Positions 46,201-53,757 of a stretch of DNA of 64,000 nt are shown here, piece after piece. Location: the NCBI RefSeq assembly GCF_008831285.2, contig NC_045144.1, positions 10,519,672 through 10,583,671 of the forward strand, given 5' to 3'. Below the pieces are notes generated by a model. The model was not told the origin of the DNA, did not search any database, and saw only the letters and a program-made list of their open reading frames with translations. A program made the position numbers and the translations under genes. The stretch's first letter is position 1. Each line of letters opens with the position of its first letter. The stretch comes from Nymphaea colorata (lineage: Eukaryota > Streptophyta > Magnoliopsida > Nymphaeales > Nymphaeaceae).

Positions 46201-48095
46201 TATATCTATTCAAAATACAGAAAAGAAACCTTCATCTGATTTGACATTTTATGCCAATATATTTGTTTCATAAAAGAGATGCACACCTGTGCAGGCGGGA
46301 ACAAGAGGGGTGCATCTGTCAGCATAATTTTGTCGACCTCCAGCCTTGCAGGATCCCTTAGATCCTATTAATCAGAGAATAGATATTAGACAAATACTGG
46401 GAAATATAGTTACTAAACTTTTGGGATAAATAACACATGTGCATTTGCTTGCACATCTGCATGTACTTCTGCAGGTGCATACACATGCAAATGCTTGAGC
46501 ATAGACTAGTTTACATTTAGCTTTTCTCATTGAAATGTCTTCGAAGGACTATTAAAAATCTTAGATTGTGCATATCATTGAAATCCAAAAGAAGTTTTTA
46601 AAGAGAAACATTATAAACAGAGAAAAGTAAAAGAAAGCAGCAACGGCGTGGTTGAAAGGGCATATATGTTGTATGAGAAGTGGGACTGCCCATGCTTTTG
46701 AGGACAAACCTGAGTTCAGGTTCAACGTGTTTTCGAGAGCAAGGATAACTGTATCCATCAGCCACAAATAAGAAGGCTTGAAAAACACGGCAATCAATAG
46801 TACCTTAAATTGGCGCTGACCATCCATTGCTCGGCAACACTCCTAAAGACCAATTGAAACAGATTCATTGGTCAATGTTGGTGCATTACATGTCAAAGAG
46901 TAAAGCAGCACAAAAAAAAATAATAACAGGACATCGTCATAAAAAAGTTCTAGAAACATTTGACAACACCTGATTGAGATAACTAATAAAAGATGTTTCA
47001 AGAATGTGAGACATTTTCAGAAATTGTATAACCAATAATTGACATTGTTCTGATGCAAAAACTGATAGATTATGTAACTTAGACTCTTCAATGAGGTTAC
47101 CACACCTATGTCGCATCTACACCTGCAGCTGGTGCCATTGTGGTCGTCCCCATGACAAATGAAGCTGGACATGTGCCCATGCTGGATGCAACCAAATGCA
47201 CCCACACCAAGTCTCTGCACATATGAATGCACAATTGGCCCAAGTTTTCTTAAAGTTATTCCCATCCATTTTTGCACCAAGGAGCCACCATTAGGGGCAT
47301 TTTCAAGTTTTTGTACATTAATCTGTTTCATATTGTTAAGAAGATCTCGGCCAATTCTTCTATGGTGTAGACACTACAACAGCACATAAAAGCAGGATAT
47401 CTGCTCACTACAGCCGAGCAGATCATTTTCAGCCCGACAGGCCAAAGTTCTTGATGTTTTAATTTTAGACATTTGTAAGAAACCAATCTATGTACGAGTT
47501 AAGAATTTTGTTTGCTTGAAGTGAAAACTTTCAAAGAGTCAGGAATGCAAGCTAGTAGAAGCTGCGATAGTGAAACAAATTGGAGGTTGTATCACAAACA
47601 TCTGACTCAGCTAAAAAATGGAAAACCTCTTAAACCAGAATAAACCCAGTTGCAGCCCTAACAAGGATATCTAAACAGAGGAAAGCTGCCTCATAAGCTT
47701 TGGCACCATAAAGAACTGATAATGAGTTATTGAAAGCTTCTTTCTTCCATTTGTACATGACATGTTGACTGGGCTACTAGTTGCATATAAAAGTTATCAG
47801 CAAAAGGTTGTTGCTTACCTCCATGTCCTCGAGAAAGCCATCAATAGAACGATAGGGTGCATATACAATAAGATCAAATCCCAAACTCTGATCAGCATTA
47901 ACGACCAAATGAGAACAGAGGACCACATACATCAGATTCAAAGAAGAAAACCAATAAAATGACTATGACCTTGCCTGCAAAACTATCATTTCATTGTTAA
48001 GAATAACTTGATGATCTTGCTGAATTCCTTTGCCAAGTTCCTCTGCAGATACATGAAATTCTTCAACTTTGCAAGACGCATATACACAAGTCAAC
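20185..48095 (-). CDS. CYCH1-1: cyclin H (CDK-activating kinase/TFIIH subunit), 5' end missing
   Basis: Eight exons, minus strand: 48095-47975, 47887-47819, 46842-46804, 46364-46287, 27461-27403, 27307-27226, 22929-22841 and 20257-20185. Phases agree at every join and give about 202 residues. Hallmarks in order: [12 protein letters not shown] and GKGIQQDH (first cyclin fold), [38 protein letters not shown]...LDFDRYLDNI (second cyclin fold), [11 protein letters not shown], and a basic tail [13 protein letters not shown]. These match plant cyclin H, the partner of CDKD in the CDK-activating kinase and TFIIH, which phosphorylates CDKs and the RNA polymerase II tail in the nucleus. The first visible exon starts mid-codon, so about 130 N-terminal residues are encoded further right; I did not find them before 64000. 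The intron after 47975 has a GC donor; the others are GT-AG. One intron is 18.8 kb and holds four transposons. Confidence 0.9.
20620..20790. repeat. TCGAG-rich dispersed repeat
   Basis: AGTCGAGCC, ACTCGACTC and GAGTTGAGCTTGAGC words, related to the MITE at 10589-11009. In the last cyclin H intron. Confidence 0.5.
20926..21295. mobile_element. MITE with AAGTCACATAGGTA termini and (TA)n core
   Basis: The left end CTAAGTCACATAGGTA is matched by CATACCTATGTGACTTAG at the right, an inverted repeat of about 16 bp. The interior has repeated GGGTA/GGTAC words, a (TA)n tract (21013-21046) and a (GA)n tract (21049-21066), and no ORF. Related termini occur near 24850, 25927, 28064, 52661, 52878 and 59440. 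Confidence 0.65.
21298..21425. repeat. TCGAG/GAGCTC-rich dispersed repeat
   Basis: GAGCTCAAGC, CTCGAGTT and TTGAGCTCT words directly beside the MITE at 20926. Same wording as 10589-11009. Confidence 0.45.
22236..22740 (+). mobile_element. copia 3' end fragment (RNase H tail and LTR start)
   Basis: The plus strand gives HIGVDC-like wording ([10 protein letters not shown]), then [17 protein letters not shown] and CDKLLV-like residues with interrupting stops. This is the C-terminus of copia RNase H. A purine-rich TAGAGG is followed by TGTTAAACATG (22457), the probable LTR start; the LTR end is not clear. It lies in the last cyclin H intron. Confidence 0.6.
23229..23685 (+). mobile_element. TRIM (terminal-repeat retrotransposon in miniature)
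   Basis: Two direct repeats of about 190 bp (23229-23418 and 23495-23685) share AAATTTAGTCTC, GAGGGATCTT, TATTAAATATATGGTTGTCC and end in TTGTTACA/TTGTTATA. Between them are only 76 bases: a primer-binding site TGGTATCAAAGC (23420-23431) right after the first repeat and a purine-rich TGAGGGGGTTGGA before the second. With no coding capacity, this is the layout of a TRIM. It lies in a cyclin H intron. A second copy is at 51840-52247. Confidence 0.8.
24226..24277. repeat. short tandem duplication
   Basis: CCAGCCCCTTAAAAAATTAA followed by GGACA, twice in a row. Confidence 0.8.
24500..25656 (-). mobile_element. copia fragment: RNase H, polypurine tract and 3' LTR
   Basis: On the minus strand 25656-25261 encodes copia RNase H wording ([26 protein letters not shown], then STEAKHRFM and [12 protein letters not shown]), broken by a stop after TASSN. 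The C-terminus ([24 protein letters not shown]) resumes at 24833-24755, directly followed by a CAGGGAGG tract and a 251-bp LTR (24750-24500, TGTTAAGG to AAAACA). A MITE at about 24838-25215 separates the two coding parts. Upstream pol and the other LTR are missing. It is in a cyclin H intron, same strand as the gene. Confidence 0.8.
24838..25215. mobile_element. MITE of the GTCACA-GGTACG family inside copia
   Basis: It interrupts the copia RNase H coding sequence. Left wording CTATGTCACACGG and GGGTATGGTGTATAGGTACG, an AT-rich core with alternating TA and GT/CG runs, and right wording CATATCCATACCACACCCATG. Similar to 20926-21295. Confidence 0.45.
25927..26285. mobile_element. MITE with (TA)n core
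   Basis: Begins CAAGTCACATGGGTACATG. It has a (TA)n tract at about 26029-26060 and ends in the complementary wording CCACGTACCCGTG...TACTTGGACACATCACATG. No ORF. Same family as 20926-21295. Confidence 0.5.
27950..28261. repeat. GC-rich repeat fragment and (TA)n/(TG)n microsatellite
   Basis: 27950-28060 is GC-rich with no relative seen in the window. GCTATGTCACCTAAGTGCGG at 28066 is a MITE-type left end. 28141-28253 is a compound TA/TG/TA/TG/TA microsatellite. The open frames here are low complexity. Confidence 0.6.
28262..28996. other. cyclin H intron sequence; no gene seen
   Basis: AT-rich intron sequence. The last part (28860-28996) becomes GC- and GA-rich and ends with GAGGGAGG, the target duplication of the following hAT element. 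Confidence 0.5.
29460..32901 (+). mobile_element. full-length hAT transposon nested in 28997-33240
   Basis: Termini CAATGTTATCC (29460) and, on the opposite strand, CCAATGTTATCACTG (ending 32901). Flanked by GTACAGCG at 29452-29459 and 32902-32909, an 8-bp target duplication typical of hAT. Left subterminal DNA (29470-29645) is an array of CGTATCGTACGATACG-like palindromes; the right (32808-32890) has the same TACGATACG words. A GGGGCC...GGCCCC hairpin follows the left array (29663-29683). The transposase gene 29971-32488 appears intact, so this copy is a candidate autonomous element. Confidence 0.92.
29971..32488 (+). CDS. hAT transposase, apparently intact (776 aa)
   Basis: Exons 29971-31822, 31924-32128 and 32215-32488, with GT-AG introns of 101 and 86 bp, joining in frame. 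The start ATG gives MSDPAWQW, a BED finger start. BED zinc finger: CNYC and FKHHIAGTH within residues 20-45. Then an acidic and basic linker, the DUF659 domain with the first catalytic Asp in MADGWTD (residue 279) and second in FITDNAANY (about 340), [10 protein letters not shown] (364-373) and the hAT dimerisation domain in exon 2 ([20 protein letters not shown]). The protein would cut and paste its element in the nucleus by binding the subterminal repeats. It ends with an acidic tail. No stop or frameshift was found. It lies in TIRs with a target duplication, so it is transposon, not host, coding sequence. Confidence 0.92.
33520..36493 (+). mobile_element. decayed Ty1/copia element with 3' LTR
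   Basis: Domains in order on the plus strand, in shifting frames: integrase ([11 protein letters not shown] near 33645, [12 protein letters not shown] near 33835, [14 protein letters not shown] near 33920), integrase C-terminus ([10 protein letters not shown] near 34140), reverse transcriptase ([16 protein letters not shown] near 34800, [12 protein letters not shown] near 35255) and RNase H ([17 protein letters not shown] near 35760, STEAEYQLV near 35880). The polypurine tract GAGGGAGGG (36225-36233) precedes an LTR starting TGTTAAAACG (36234) of about 260 bp; its end is approximate. There are many stops and frameshifts. Gag and the 5' LTR are absent. Inside the large cyclin H intron, opposite strand. 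Confidence 0.88.
36494..37675. other. cyclin H intron; GGGCC-type block, no gene
   Basis: AT-rich intron sequence with T- and A-runs. 37171-37400 has ACTGGGCAC, GGGCCAGCTCAGGCC and GCTTGGGCCCAGGC words flanking an AT core, resembling a small hAT-type MITE with GGGCC ends. No coding sequence is seen. Confidence 0.4.
37676..37969 (+). mobile_element. copia-type LTR with primer-binding site
   Basis: The stretch from TGTAGATGTGATCGGG (37676) runs to a TTGGTATCAGA (about 37921) and a second TGGTATCAGAG (about 37949), the copia primer-binding wording. Its last 130 bases (ATATAATGATAACAA to ATCAAAATCTTACA) recur at 41585-41725. No gag follows in frame, so it is an LTR and leader remnant. Confidence 0.6.
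38129..38335. repeat. TCGAG-rich MITE fragment
   Basis: TAGGGCTGCACAACGAGTCG start (compare TAGGAATGCACAA at 10589), then repeated AACGAGTCGAGTTCGAG and GCTCGGCTCGAG words. The right end is not clear. Confidence 0.5.
38336..39522. other. CTG/CT-rich block and intron sequence
   Basis: 38390-38860 is rich in GCTGCTGC, TTCTTC and CTCTCT. It yields overlapping Ser/Leu-rich (plus) and Arg/Ala-rich (minus) open frames that look like composition effects, not genes. The remainder is AT-rich cyclin H intron with no motif recognised. Confidence 0.45.
39523..40548 (-). CDS. copia Gag polyprotein (nucleocapsid), 341 aa
   Basis: Open frame starting [11 protein letters not shown]; the second Met (MAENG) is probably the real start. 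It has the Gag_pre and UBN2-like retrotransposon gag signature ([12 protein letters not shown] near residue 32, then [12 protein letters not shown]), a basic Gly/Arg-rich stretch and one CCHC zinc knuckle, [14 protein letters not shown], near residue 250. The frame is open for its whole length, but protease and downstream pol are absent, and the last 25 residues probably read into other sequence. It would package element RNA; no host role is suggested. Confidence 0.85.
   Translation of the reverse strand: MSSLFTMAENGKSEGSTEYKMSGNSFSYETTIKLNGSNYEIWSRVFIMSVAGHRKKYILEEDEPTERKGIYAAWDEDNYIVMSWIMNSVESHIASTIAYYTKAKDMWSFLRKTYSHATNVVKILPLEEELCNIRQRDQDLSQYFATLTVAYERLKALRPPCQHCYALHFETGMVVKFLSGLSLEYFVTKSQILTGSDLQDLVDTNNRKSRLAATLSQNTHDTPVFALVRSGGRGPSSFGGTRGRGTGRGAGRGRFQCSYCGKICHLEDRCWDKHPHLRSNVSSGRGGGRIATGEGPSSSQTIHSKATISMVEFSTDSSISMSYVRLPNYFSPRLTKKILNC
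39523..41582 (-). mobile_element. copia element, 5' part only (LTR, PBS, gag)
   Basis: On the minus strand: a 176-bp LTR (41582-41407, TGTTAAAGATG to CTCGTAACA), primer-binding site TGGTATCAAAGC immediately after it, a leader with a roughly 90-bp repeated segment (40672-40830), then gag (40548-39523). Pol and the 3' LTR are missing. The element follows the same 5' sequence as 51250-49990 (same family). It is inserted next to an LTR fragment (41583-41735) of another copia. Same strand as cyclin H, in its 18.8-kb intron. Confidence 0.85.
41583..41735 (+). repeat. partial copia LTR, second copy of 37676-37969
   Basis: AGTATATAATGATAACAAAA, then CTCTTTCATCTCTCTCTTGC and CTTCCTCTTGCATCTAACTT, nearly identical to 37810-37945. 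It starts exactly where the minus-strand copia LTR ends (41582), so that element seems inserted into it. It ends in TTGGTATTAGATATC, a decayed primer-binding region. Confidence 0.7.
42123..45619 (+). mobile_element. full-length hAT transposon, near-intact
   Basis: Termini CAATGTTGTACG (42123) and, on the opposite strand, CAATGTTGTAAAAC (ending 45619). Flanked by a perfect 8-bp duplication GCTACATG (42115-42122 and 45620-45627). The left subterminal DNA (42135-42310) is an array of CGTATCGTACGATACG palindromes, the right (45550-45605) carries ATACGGTTACGATACG and CTTACGATACGCG. Same family as 29460-32901, with transposases about 70 percent alike by eye. Lies in the cyclin H intron, opposite strand. 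Confidence 0.92.
42673..45202 (+). pseudogene. hAT transposase with one premature stop
   Basis: Exons 42673-44521, 44612-44816 and 44920-45202 join in frame, with the same intron positions as the 29971 copy. BED finger: CGFC and MKHHLAGT. Catalytic core: MSDGWTD and FITDNAANY, then [10 protein letters not shown], and the dimerisation domain in exon 2 ([20 protein letters not shown]). The tail is acidic. The only lesion seen is a TAA at 42904-42906 (codon 78), after which the same frame continues for 700 codons. Without suppression it yields only the BED finger; a start at a downstream Met could make a finger-less protein. Recent inactivation or a sequence error are both possible. Confidence 0.9.
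45628..46286. other. cyclin H intron sequence
   Basis: AT-rich with ATATATAC/CATATATG words. It ends at the 5' splice site after the exon at 46287-46364. No insertion is recognised. Confidence 0.5.
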
Positions 48096-48773
48096 CTGCA
48101 AACACCCAAAAAAAAAAAAGAAAGAAAAACATGCAACAAAGATAACCAAAGTAGGCCAGAGAACTTTACTGCCAATAAAGATATTTCAAAGACCATACAT
48201 GTTCATAAAAATTCAACAGAAGTTAAGTTGCCATTTTTTTTTTCTTACTTTTGTGAAGCAAAATAAGAAACAAACAAAATTGGGAGTTAAGCCAGAGAAT
48301 CTAGATCACATAGAGGCACACCAAATATGCTTTCAGACGAACAAGAAATTAAATTACACAAAAATATGCATAAGTTTTTATCATGACAAGTCCAGCCCTG
48401 GTTAGGTAAAAAACAAAGAAAGACTTCCAGAAGCAGCAGAGAGAGAAGGAAAATTCATTAGAATATGGTTGACCAAGGAGGTACAAAACTAAGAAGGATA
48501 ACAAGCATATGAAAAAGAATCTCACATTCAGTTGATACTACAGACAACATGAGAATACTCTATTAGTATCCAGCAATAATAGAACAATATAGTTGATCCT
48601 TTCTTTCATCCTTTTCCAATTCTTCTTTTTTTCCGCAGGAAGATACTTTCTAGTGTGTTTGTGGCTTTGTGCTGCCTGGCAGAAATGAGATTTGGGCAGA
48701 AAAACAGAACATGGAAAAAGTGATAGATGTAAAGAGGAGACTTTCAAGTGCTGATTATAATTACCAATGTTTT
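48096..48773. other. cyclin H intron upstream of first visible exon
   Basis: An acceptor with a pyrimidine tract (TTTTTTTTTGGGTGTTTGCAG on the minus strand, at 48096 upward) precedes the exon ending LQ at 47975. No further cyclin H exon was found here. Confidence 0.5.
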
Positions 48774-51250
48774 TGTTACGATGAGAGAGAGAGAGCCAAA
48801 AAGAATCAATTTCACGTAACCTTAATCTCACGTTAAAAGAGATTAGGGTTGGCAATATAAAAATTACAAATTCAGTCCACTAAATATAAGAAAATATTTA
48901 AAGACCTACTCTCTAACTTTCTAATATTGTAGAAACACCCTTTACCACTCCCCCCTCAAGCTAGAGCATAGATATCAATCATGCTCAACTTGTTACAACC
49001 TCTCACGAAATCGCCTATGGGAAGAGCCTTGGTGAAAATATCAACTGCTTGATCTTTAGATGAGACATGAATAGTGCTAACAATTCCTTCTTGAACTAAA
49101 TCCCAAACATAGTGTCAATCCACTTCAATATGTTTTTGTCCTCTCATGAGTGACAGGATTGTTAGCAATATAGGTTGTTGCCTTGTTGTCACAATACATT
49201 TCCATTAGGAGATTTACTGAAACACCCACCTCTAGAAGTACTGATATGACTCATGACATTTCCGCAAAATTTGAGCCATAGCCCTATATTCAGACTTAGC
49301 ACTAGATCGAGCCACCACATCTTGTTTTTTGCTCCTCTAAGAAATAAGATTACCTCCCACAAAAGCACAAAAACCTATAGTAGACTTTTTGTCCTCTACA
49401 GACCCTGCATAATCAGCATCACTATATGCTTCTATATCAACATCTTCTCCCTTTTTGAACCATAACTCCTTTCCTGGGGCTGATTTCAGGCATCTGACAA
49501 TCATTAGAGCAGCGTCCCAATGAACTTTCCAGGGTTGCTCCATGAATTGACTTATAGCTTATTCACAGCGAAGCTAATGTCAAGGCAAGTGACAGTCAAA
49601 TGTAGCAGTTTTCTTATCAGAGATTTGTAAGATCTAGAGTCAAAAAGTCTCTGATTCATCATCATGTATATGAATGCAAGGATACATGGAAAGAGTGACA
49701 GGTTTAGCCCCCAATAAACTTGTTTCCTGCAGAAGATCAAGAACATATTTTCTCTGAGATACTACAACTCCTTTACTACTACGGGCCACCTCAATACCAA
49801 AGAAATAAAGGAGTTGTCCAAGGTCTTTTGTGACAAAGTGTTTCTATAGAAACTCCTTTGTCTGAGTTATCTCTTGATTACTATCCCCGGTGAGAACAAT
49901 ATCATCAACGTAAACAATCAATATCACTATGATATATTCATAATCCAAGGCATAACAATGTAATTGTCTTCATCCCACGCCGCATATTTTCATTTTCTCT
50001 CAGTAGGTTCATCCTCTTCAAGGACAAATTTCTTCCTATGACCGGCCACCAACATTATGAACCCACTAGACCATATTTCATAATTTGAACTATTAAGCTT
50101 GATCGTGGTTCCATAAGAGAAGGAATTCCCAGCCATCTTGTATTTAGTAGACCCTTCAGATTTACTGTTTTCAGCCATAGTAAATAAAGAAGACCAGAAT
50201 GGTGCACAAGTTAAAGAGTCAAGGATGTAGTTGTAACTCACAGATTTGGAAAAAAAAACGTAATGTACTGATCACTGATATCAGAGAAATATCAACTGCA
50301 ATACAGTCGAATCTGGAAAAGAAATTTATAGCTCCAATATCAGATCTGAAACTTTATAGATCAAGCAACAATATAGAATAAACTATTTCAGTCGATGACT
50401 GGAACTTCTGAAAAGAATCTTATAACTCCAATATCAGATCTGAAACTTTATAGATCAAACAACAATATAGAATAAACTGTTTCAGCCGATGACTGGAATT
50501 TCTTCCCCCATCGACTGAAGACTGCTGCTACTTCTAACTACAGTTCTTCCACATAAAGCTAGTTGTCCACACAACAAAGGAATCAACGATATCAACTGAC
50601 AGATCATGTACTTACGATCAGCAGCAGCCCACAACTCACGCAGCCTCACTTTACTAATTTTACATCCACGATCTGTAGATGATTCTGCTCCTCATGTCAA
50701 ACTGTGTTTACAAACAGCAGATTGACTCCACAAACAGCAGCTTCTCATGTCACGCTGCATCCTCAACCAGCAGATTGACTCTGCCCCACGTGATCAACAT
50801 GAAATTCTGATCACCGCTGAAGTAGCATCCACGAGATCAACTTGAGGATCTGATCATGCCTTCCACATCGGCGTGATCAGGTCCTTCTCCACACAGCACA
50901 CCGAAACCCTATTTTCTCATTGTCTCCTTATTGGGTGATAAGAGGGAATAAAGATGAGCGATGAGAAGAGGGAGGACGGAAGAAATCGCCGAAGAAGATA
51001 GTCGAAGGAGAAGTTGGTCGCCGGAGAACTCACTTGGTTGTTGACGCCAAACCTAGCTCTAATACCATGTTACAATGAGAGAGAGAGAGAGAGAGAGAGA
51101 GCCAAAAAGAATCACTTTCACGTAACCTTAATCTCATGTTAAAAGAGATTAGGGTTGGCAATATAACAATTATAGATTCAATCCACTAAATATAAGAAAA
51201 TATTTAAAGATCTACTCTCTAACTTTCTATTATTGCATAAACACTCTAAC
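48774..51250 (-). mobile_element. internally deleted copia element with both LTRs
   Basis: Minus orientation. 5' LTR 51250-51068, then a primer-binding-like TGGTATTAGAGC, a leader with a roughly 90-bp direct repeat (50330-50490), and the gag start (MAENSKSEGST... 50178-49990) nearly identical to 40548 onward. Near 49930 gag is fused to the C-terminal RT region (VYVDDIVLTGDSN) and RNase H (49746-49337; DADYAGSVEDKKSTIGFCAF). A purine tract (CCCCCCTC on plus, about 48951) precedes the 3' LTR 48950-48774. About 3 kb of gag and pol is therefore missing. It cannot move by itself. Confidence 0.85.
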
Positions 51251-51839
51251 TCCTTGATATGGGAACAAGAATAGAAGAACCAACTGATTTATGTTGCGAC
51301 AACAATAGTTCTATCTACATTCCTAAAAAACAAACATTCCATGAAGGGACGAAGCATATAGAAATGGATTGTCATTACGTTCATGAAGATTTTTTAAAGA
51401 AGACTATCAAGCTTCCATATGTCTCCTCCGCCAACTGACTGATTTCTTCACAAAGTCTTTATGTTCTCCTAGATTTAACTTTCTTTTCAATAAACTTTCG
51501 GTGATAGCACCGTAAGTTTAAGAATGGGTGTTAAGAAATAATATATCATAGTGATATCATAGCTAGGTTTTAACTTAGGTAGGTTTTACATTTTATTTTC
51601 TTATTTCTTCTCTTATTTTTTATTTTCCTTTTGTCCTTTTAGTCTAGCCGTTGGAGGCTTTAGAGTCGTTGGAACTCCCAACAGCTAGAATGGTCGCCTC
51701 TACAGCCTCTTCTTCTTTCTCACTTCTTGTATAAATATCTAAGCAGTCTCTGTACAAGGCATGTTGTGTTTTCCAGCCATTTGGTATTCAATTGAATAAG
51801 ATTTATACTTTTGTTATATGTTTCTTTAGTGACTGTTAT
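51251..51839 (+). mobile_element. copia 3' end: RNase H tail and LTR
   Basis: The plus strand gives CDNNSSIYI, FHEGTKHIEMDCHYV and IKLPYVSSAN, the C-terminus of copia RNase H. A likely LTR starts at 51529 (TGTTAAGAAATAAT) with a TATA-like TTGTATAAATA near 51730, and runs to about 51839, where a TRIM follows. It starts exactly at the end of the minus-strand copia at 48774-51250, so the latter may have inserted into it. Confidence 0.7.
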
Positions 51840-52247
51840 TGTAACAACCTAACCCACTCCTGAGCTCGGGCCCTTGGTTCGGCGGATCTCAACCAACCAC
51901 CTAGCAGTTTCAACTCCAACCCTAAAAAGGCTAGGAACCCGAACAATCATCTCATTTAATGACCCCCTTTATAAGCCCTTGAAAATCTTTTACAGTCTGC
52001 AATACGGGACTAAATTTATGGGTGTTACAATCTACCTCCCTTAAGGCACACGCGTCCGCACGTGTGGAACCTTAGGTATGAGTGTTGAACTGGTTTTGAT
52101 ACTACTGTAGCAACCCGACCCACTCCTGCGCTCGGACCCCTGGTTCGGCGGATCCCAAGCTGCCCCCTAGCAGTTTCGGCTCCAACCTTAAAAAGGCTAA
52201 GAAGCAGGACAATCTTCAATACAGGACTAAATTTCTAAGGTGCTATA
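51840..52247 (-). mobile_element. TRIM, second copy (minus)
   Basis: Two direct repeats: 51840-52029 (TGTAACAACC to GGGTGTTACA) and 52106-52247 (TGTAGCAACCC to TGCTATA, internally shortened). Between them, on the minus strand, a decayed primer-binding site (TAGTATCAAAAC) and a purine tract AAGGGAGG. Same family as 23229-23685. It abuts the copia LTR end. Confidence 0.75.
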
Positions 52248-52258
52248 ATTATAGTCAC

Positions 52259-52261
<3 letters not shown>

Positions 52262-52303
<42 letters not shown>
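52262..52303. repeat. (TA)n microsatellite
   Basis: About 20 TA units directly after the TRIM. Confidence 0.9.
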
Positions 52304-52316
<13 letters not shown>

Positions 52317-52660
52317 ATTCCAAAAATAAAGGGGCCAATGCTCTAAAATTAAAATAAATAGATAACAATACCTAAAATTAAGCCTAATCAGCTTTAACTT
52401 TTCATCCACATTGGACAAATTTAATGAATGAAAAATCATTCTAAATTCTTATATTCCAATAATTGAGGAGATCCACATCAAAAATTAAGTAATTAATTAG
52501 TTAGTAACCAATCACCTTCTTGATTACAACATACAAAATTTTTACCAGATTGCACCAAGTCAAACGAGCTTTAGCCGAGTCCAACCAAGTTTCAGCTGGG
52601 TCATGCCTGATTTACACCATGTTTCAAACATAAGAGTCCCCCTACTAGATTGACCTGGTA

Positions 52661-52733
52661 GCTATGTCACATAGGTACGGGTGCCGGTGCGGGTAATGAC
52701 CATTTTCAAAAAACTTGAGTGCGGGGTACAGCC

Positions 52734-52781
<48 letters not shown>

Positions 52782-52975
52782 GTGTGTGTGTGTGTGTGTA
52801 TGTGTGTGTATATATATATGTATGTATGTTATATATATATATAACAATAAGAAATACTTATAAAATATGTATCAACTATGCCACATAAGTACGGGTACGG
52901 ACCATTTTTAAAAAACTTGGGTGCGGGGTACAGCCGTACACACACATGCACATATACATATATATGTCAAAAAAA
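52661..52975. repeat. two tandem MITE left ends with TA/TG core
   Basis: CTATGTCACATAGGTACGGG at 52664 and CTATGCCACATAAGTACGGG at 52876 each continue to AAAAAACTTG.GTGCGGGGTA then CAGCCGT. Between them is a (TA)n(TG)n(TA)n tract. Same termini as the MITE at 20926. Confidence 0.6.
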
Positions 52976-53369
52976 TTCAAACAGAATAACATATTCGCAC
53001 ATTACAAACAGAATAACATATTCATAAATCATAATTCATATTCCAAAATTTATCAGTCTTGATTCTCATTCTCCTCAATCGCATAATGAACAAGCCTTCT
53101 TGATTCTCATTCTCCTCAGTCGCATAATCAAGATTAGAAGGAACAACAGGTTCTGTAAGATCCATATTAAGAGCATGAAATCATGTTCTCCTTGAAGGTC
53201 CACGTCAATGTCCTCTAGATTAACATCCCAATACTTGGATGATCCTGAACTGCAAGTTGCAACAAAATCAAAATATGATTTAAGTTAATATTAACTTTAA
53301 ACAACCAACATAATATATTATATGTATACATATCAAAGATACAAAAAGAAAGAAATACCTATAATCATC
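52976..53369 (-). other. hAT 3' flank with short duplication; no gene
   Basis: TTCTTGATTCTCATTCTCCTC is duplicated (about 53060 and 53097). AT-rich sequence continues to the hAT C-terminal fragment. Possibly the 3' non-coding part of that element. Confidence 0.4.
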
Positions 53370-53757
53370 TCAAGTATGTGAAAGTAAGCGTAGGTTGGAG
53401 TAAACATAAACTAAACCTTCTGCTCGCTTACTAGTTAGCTTATTTCTCTTGATGTTGTGAATTTGAGAATAAGTGCTCCAATTTCTTTCACAACATGAAG
53501 AGGTTGCAGGTTGAGATAATAACTTCAATGCAAGTTGTTGGAGATTTGGTGTCAATGCTCCAAAACACAAAAACCAATTAACAAGATCTTCTTCATCTCT
53601 TGCCATTGCAACTTGTATTGAATCATTTCTTTGACCAGAGAAGCTCGCAAACTTAGAATTAATTATCTTCAACCGATGAGAATCAGAATATAGTCTTCCC
53701 AAACATATCTCCCTATTTTTGATATTTCAAGATCTTGATTAAGAGGAACACGAATAG
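53370..53757 (-). pseudogene. hAT transposase C-terminal fragment
   Basis: The minus strand gives RDEEDLVNWFLCFG, then LALKLLSQPATSSCCERNWS and RNKLTSKRAEGLVYV, the hAT dimerisation domain. Upstream, the frame continues through WEDYIL-like residues to about 53757, where a GGCC-rich repeat begins. The N-terminal half of such a transposase is at 57330-58296 on the same strand, suggesting one element split by the 3.5-kb insertion between them, with loss of its middle. Confidence 0.75.

Noticed and set aside
46561-46827. 88-codon minus-strand protein starting MDGQRQFK
   Set aside because: Only the first few codons are real (the cyclin H exon 46804-46842); the rest reads into the intron past a GT donor.
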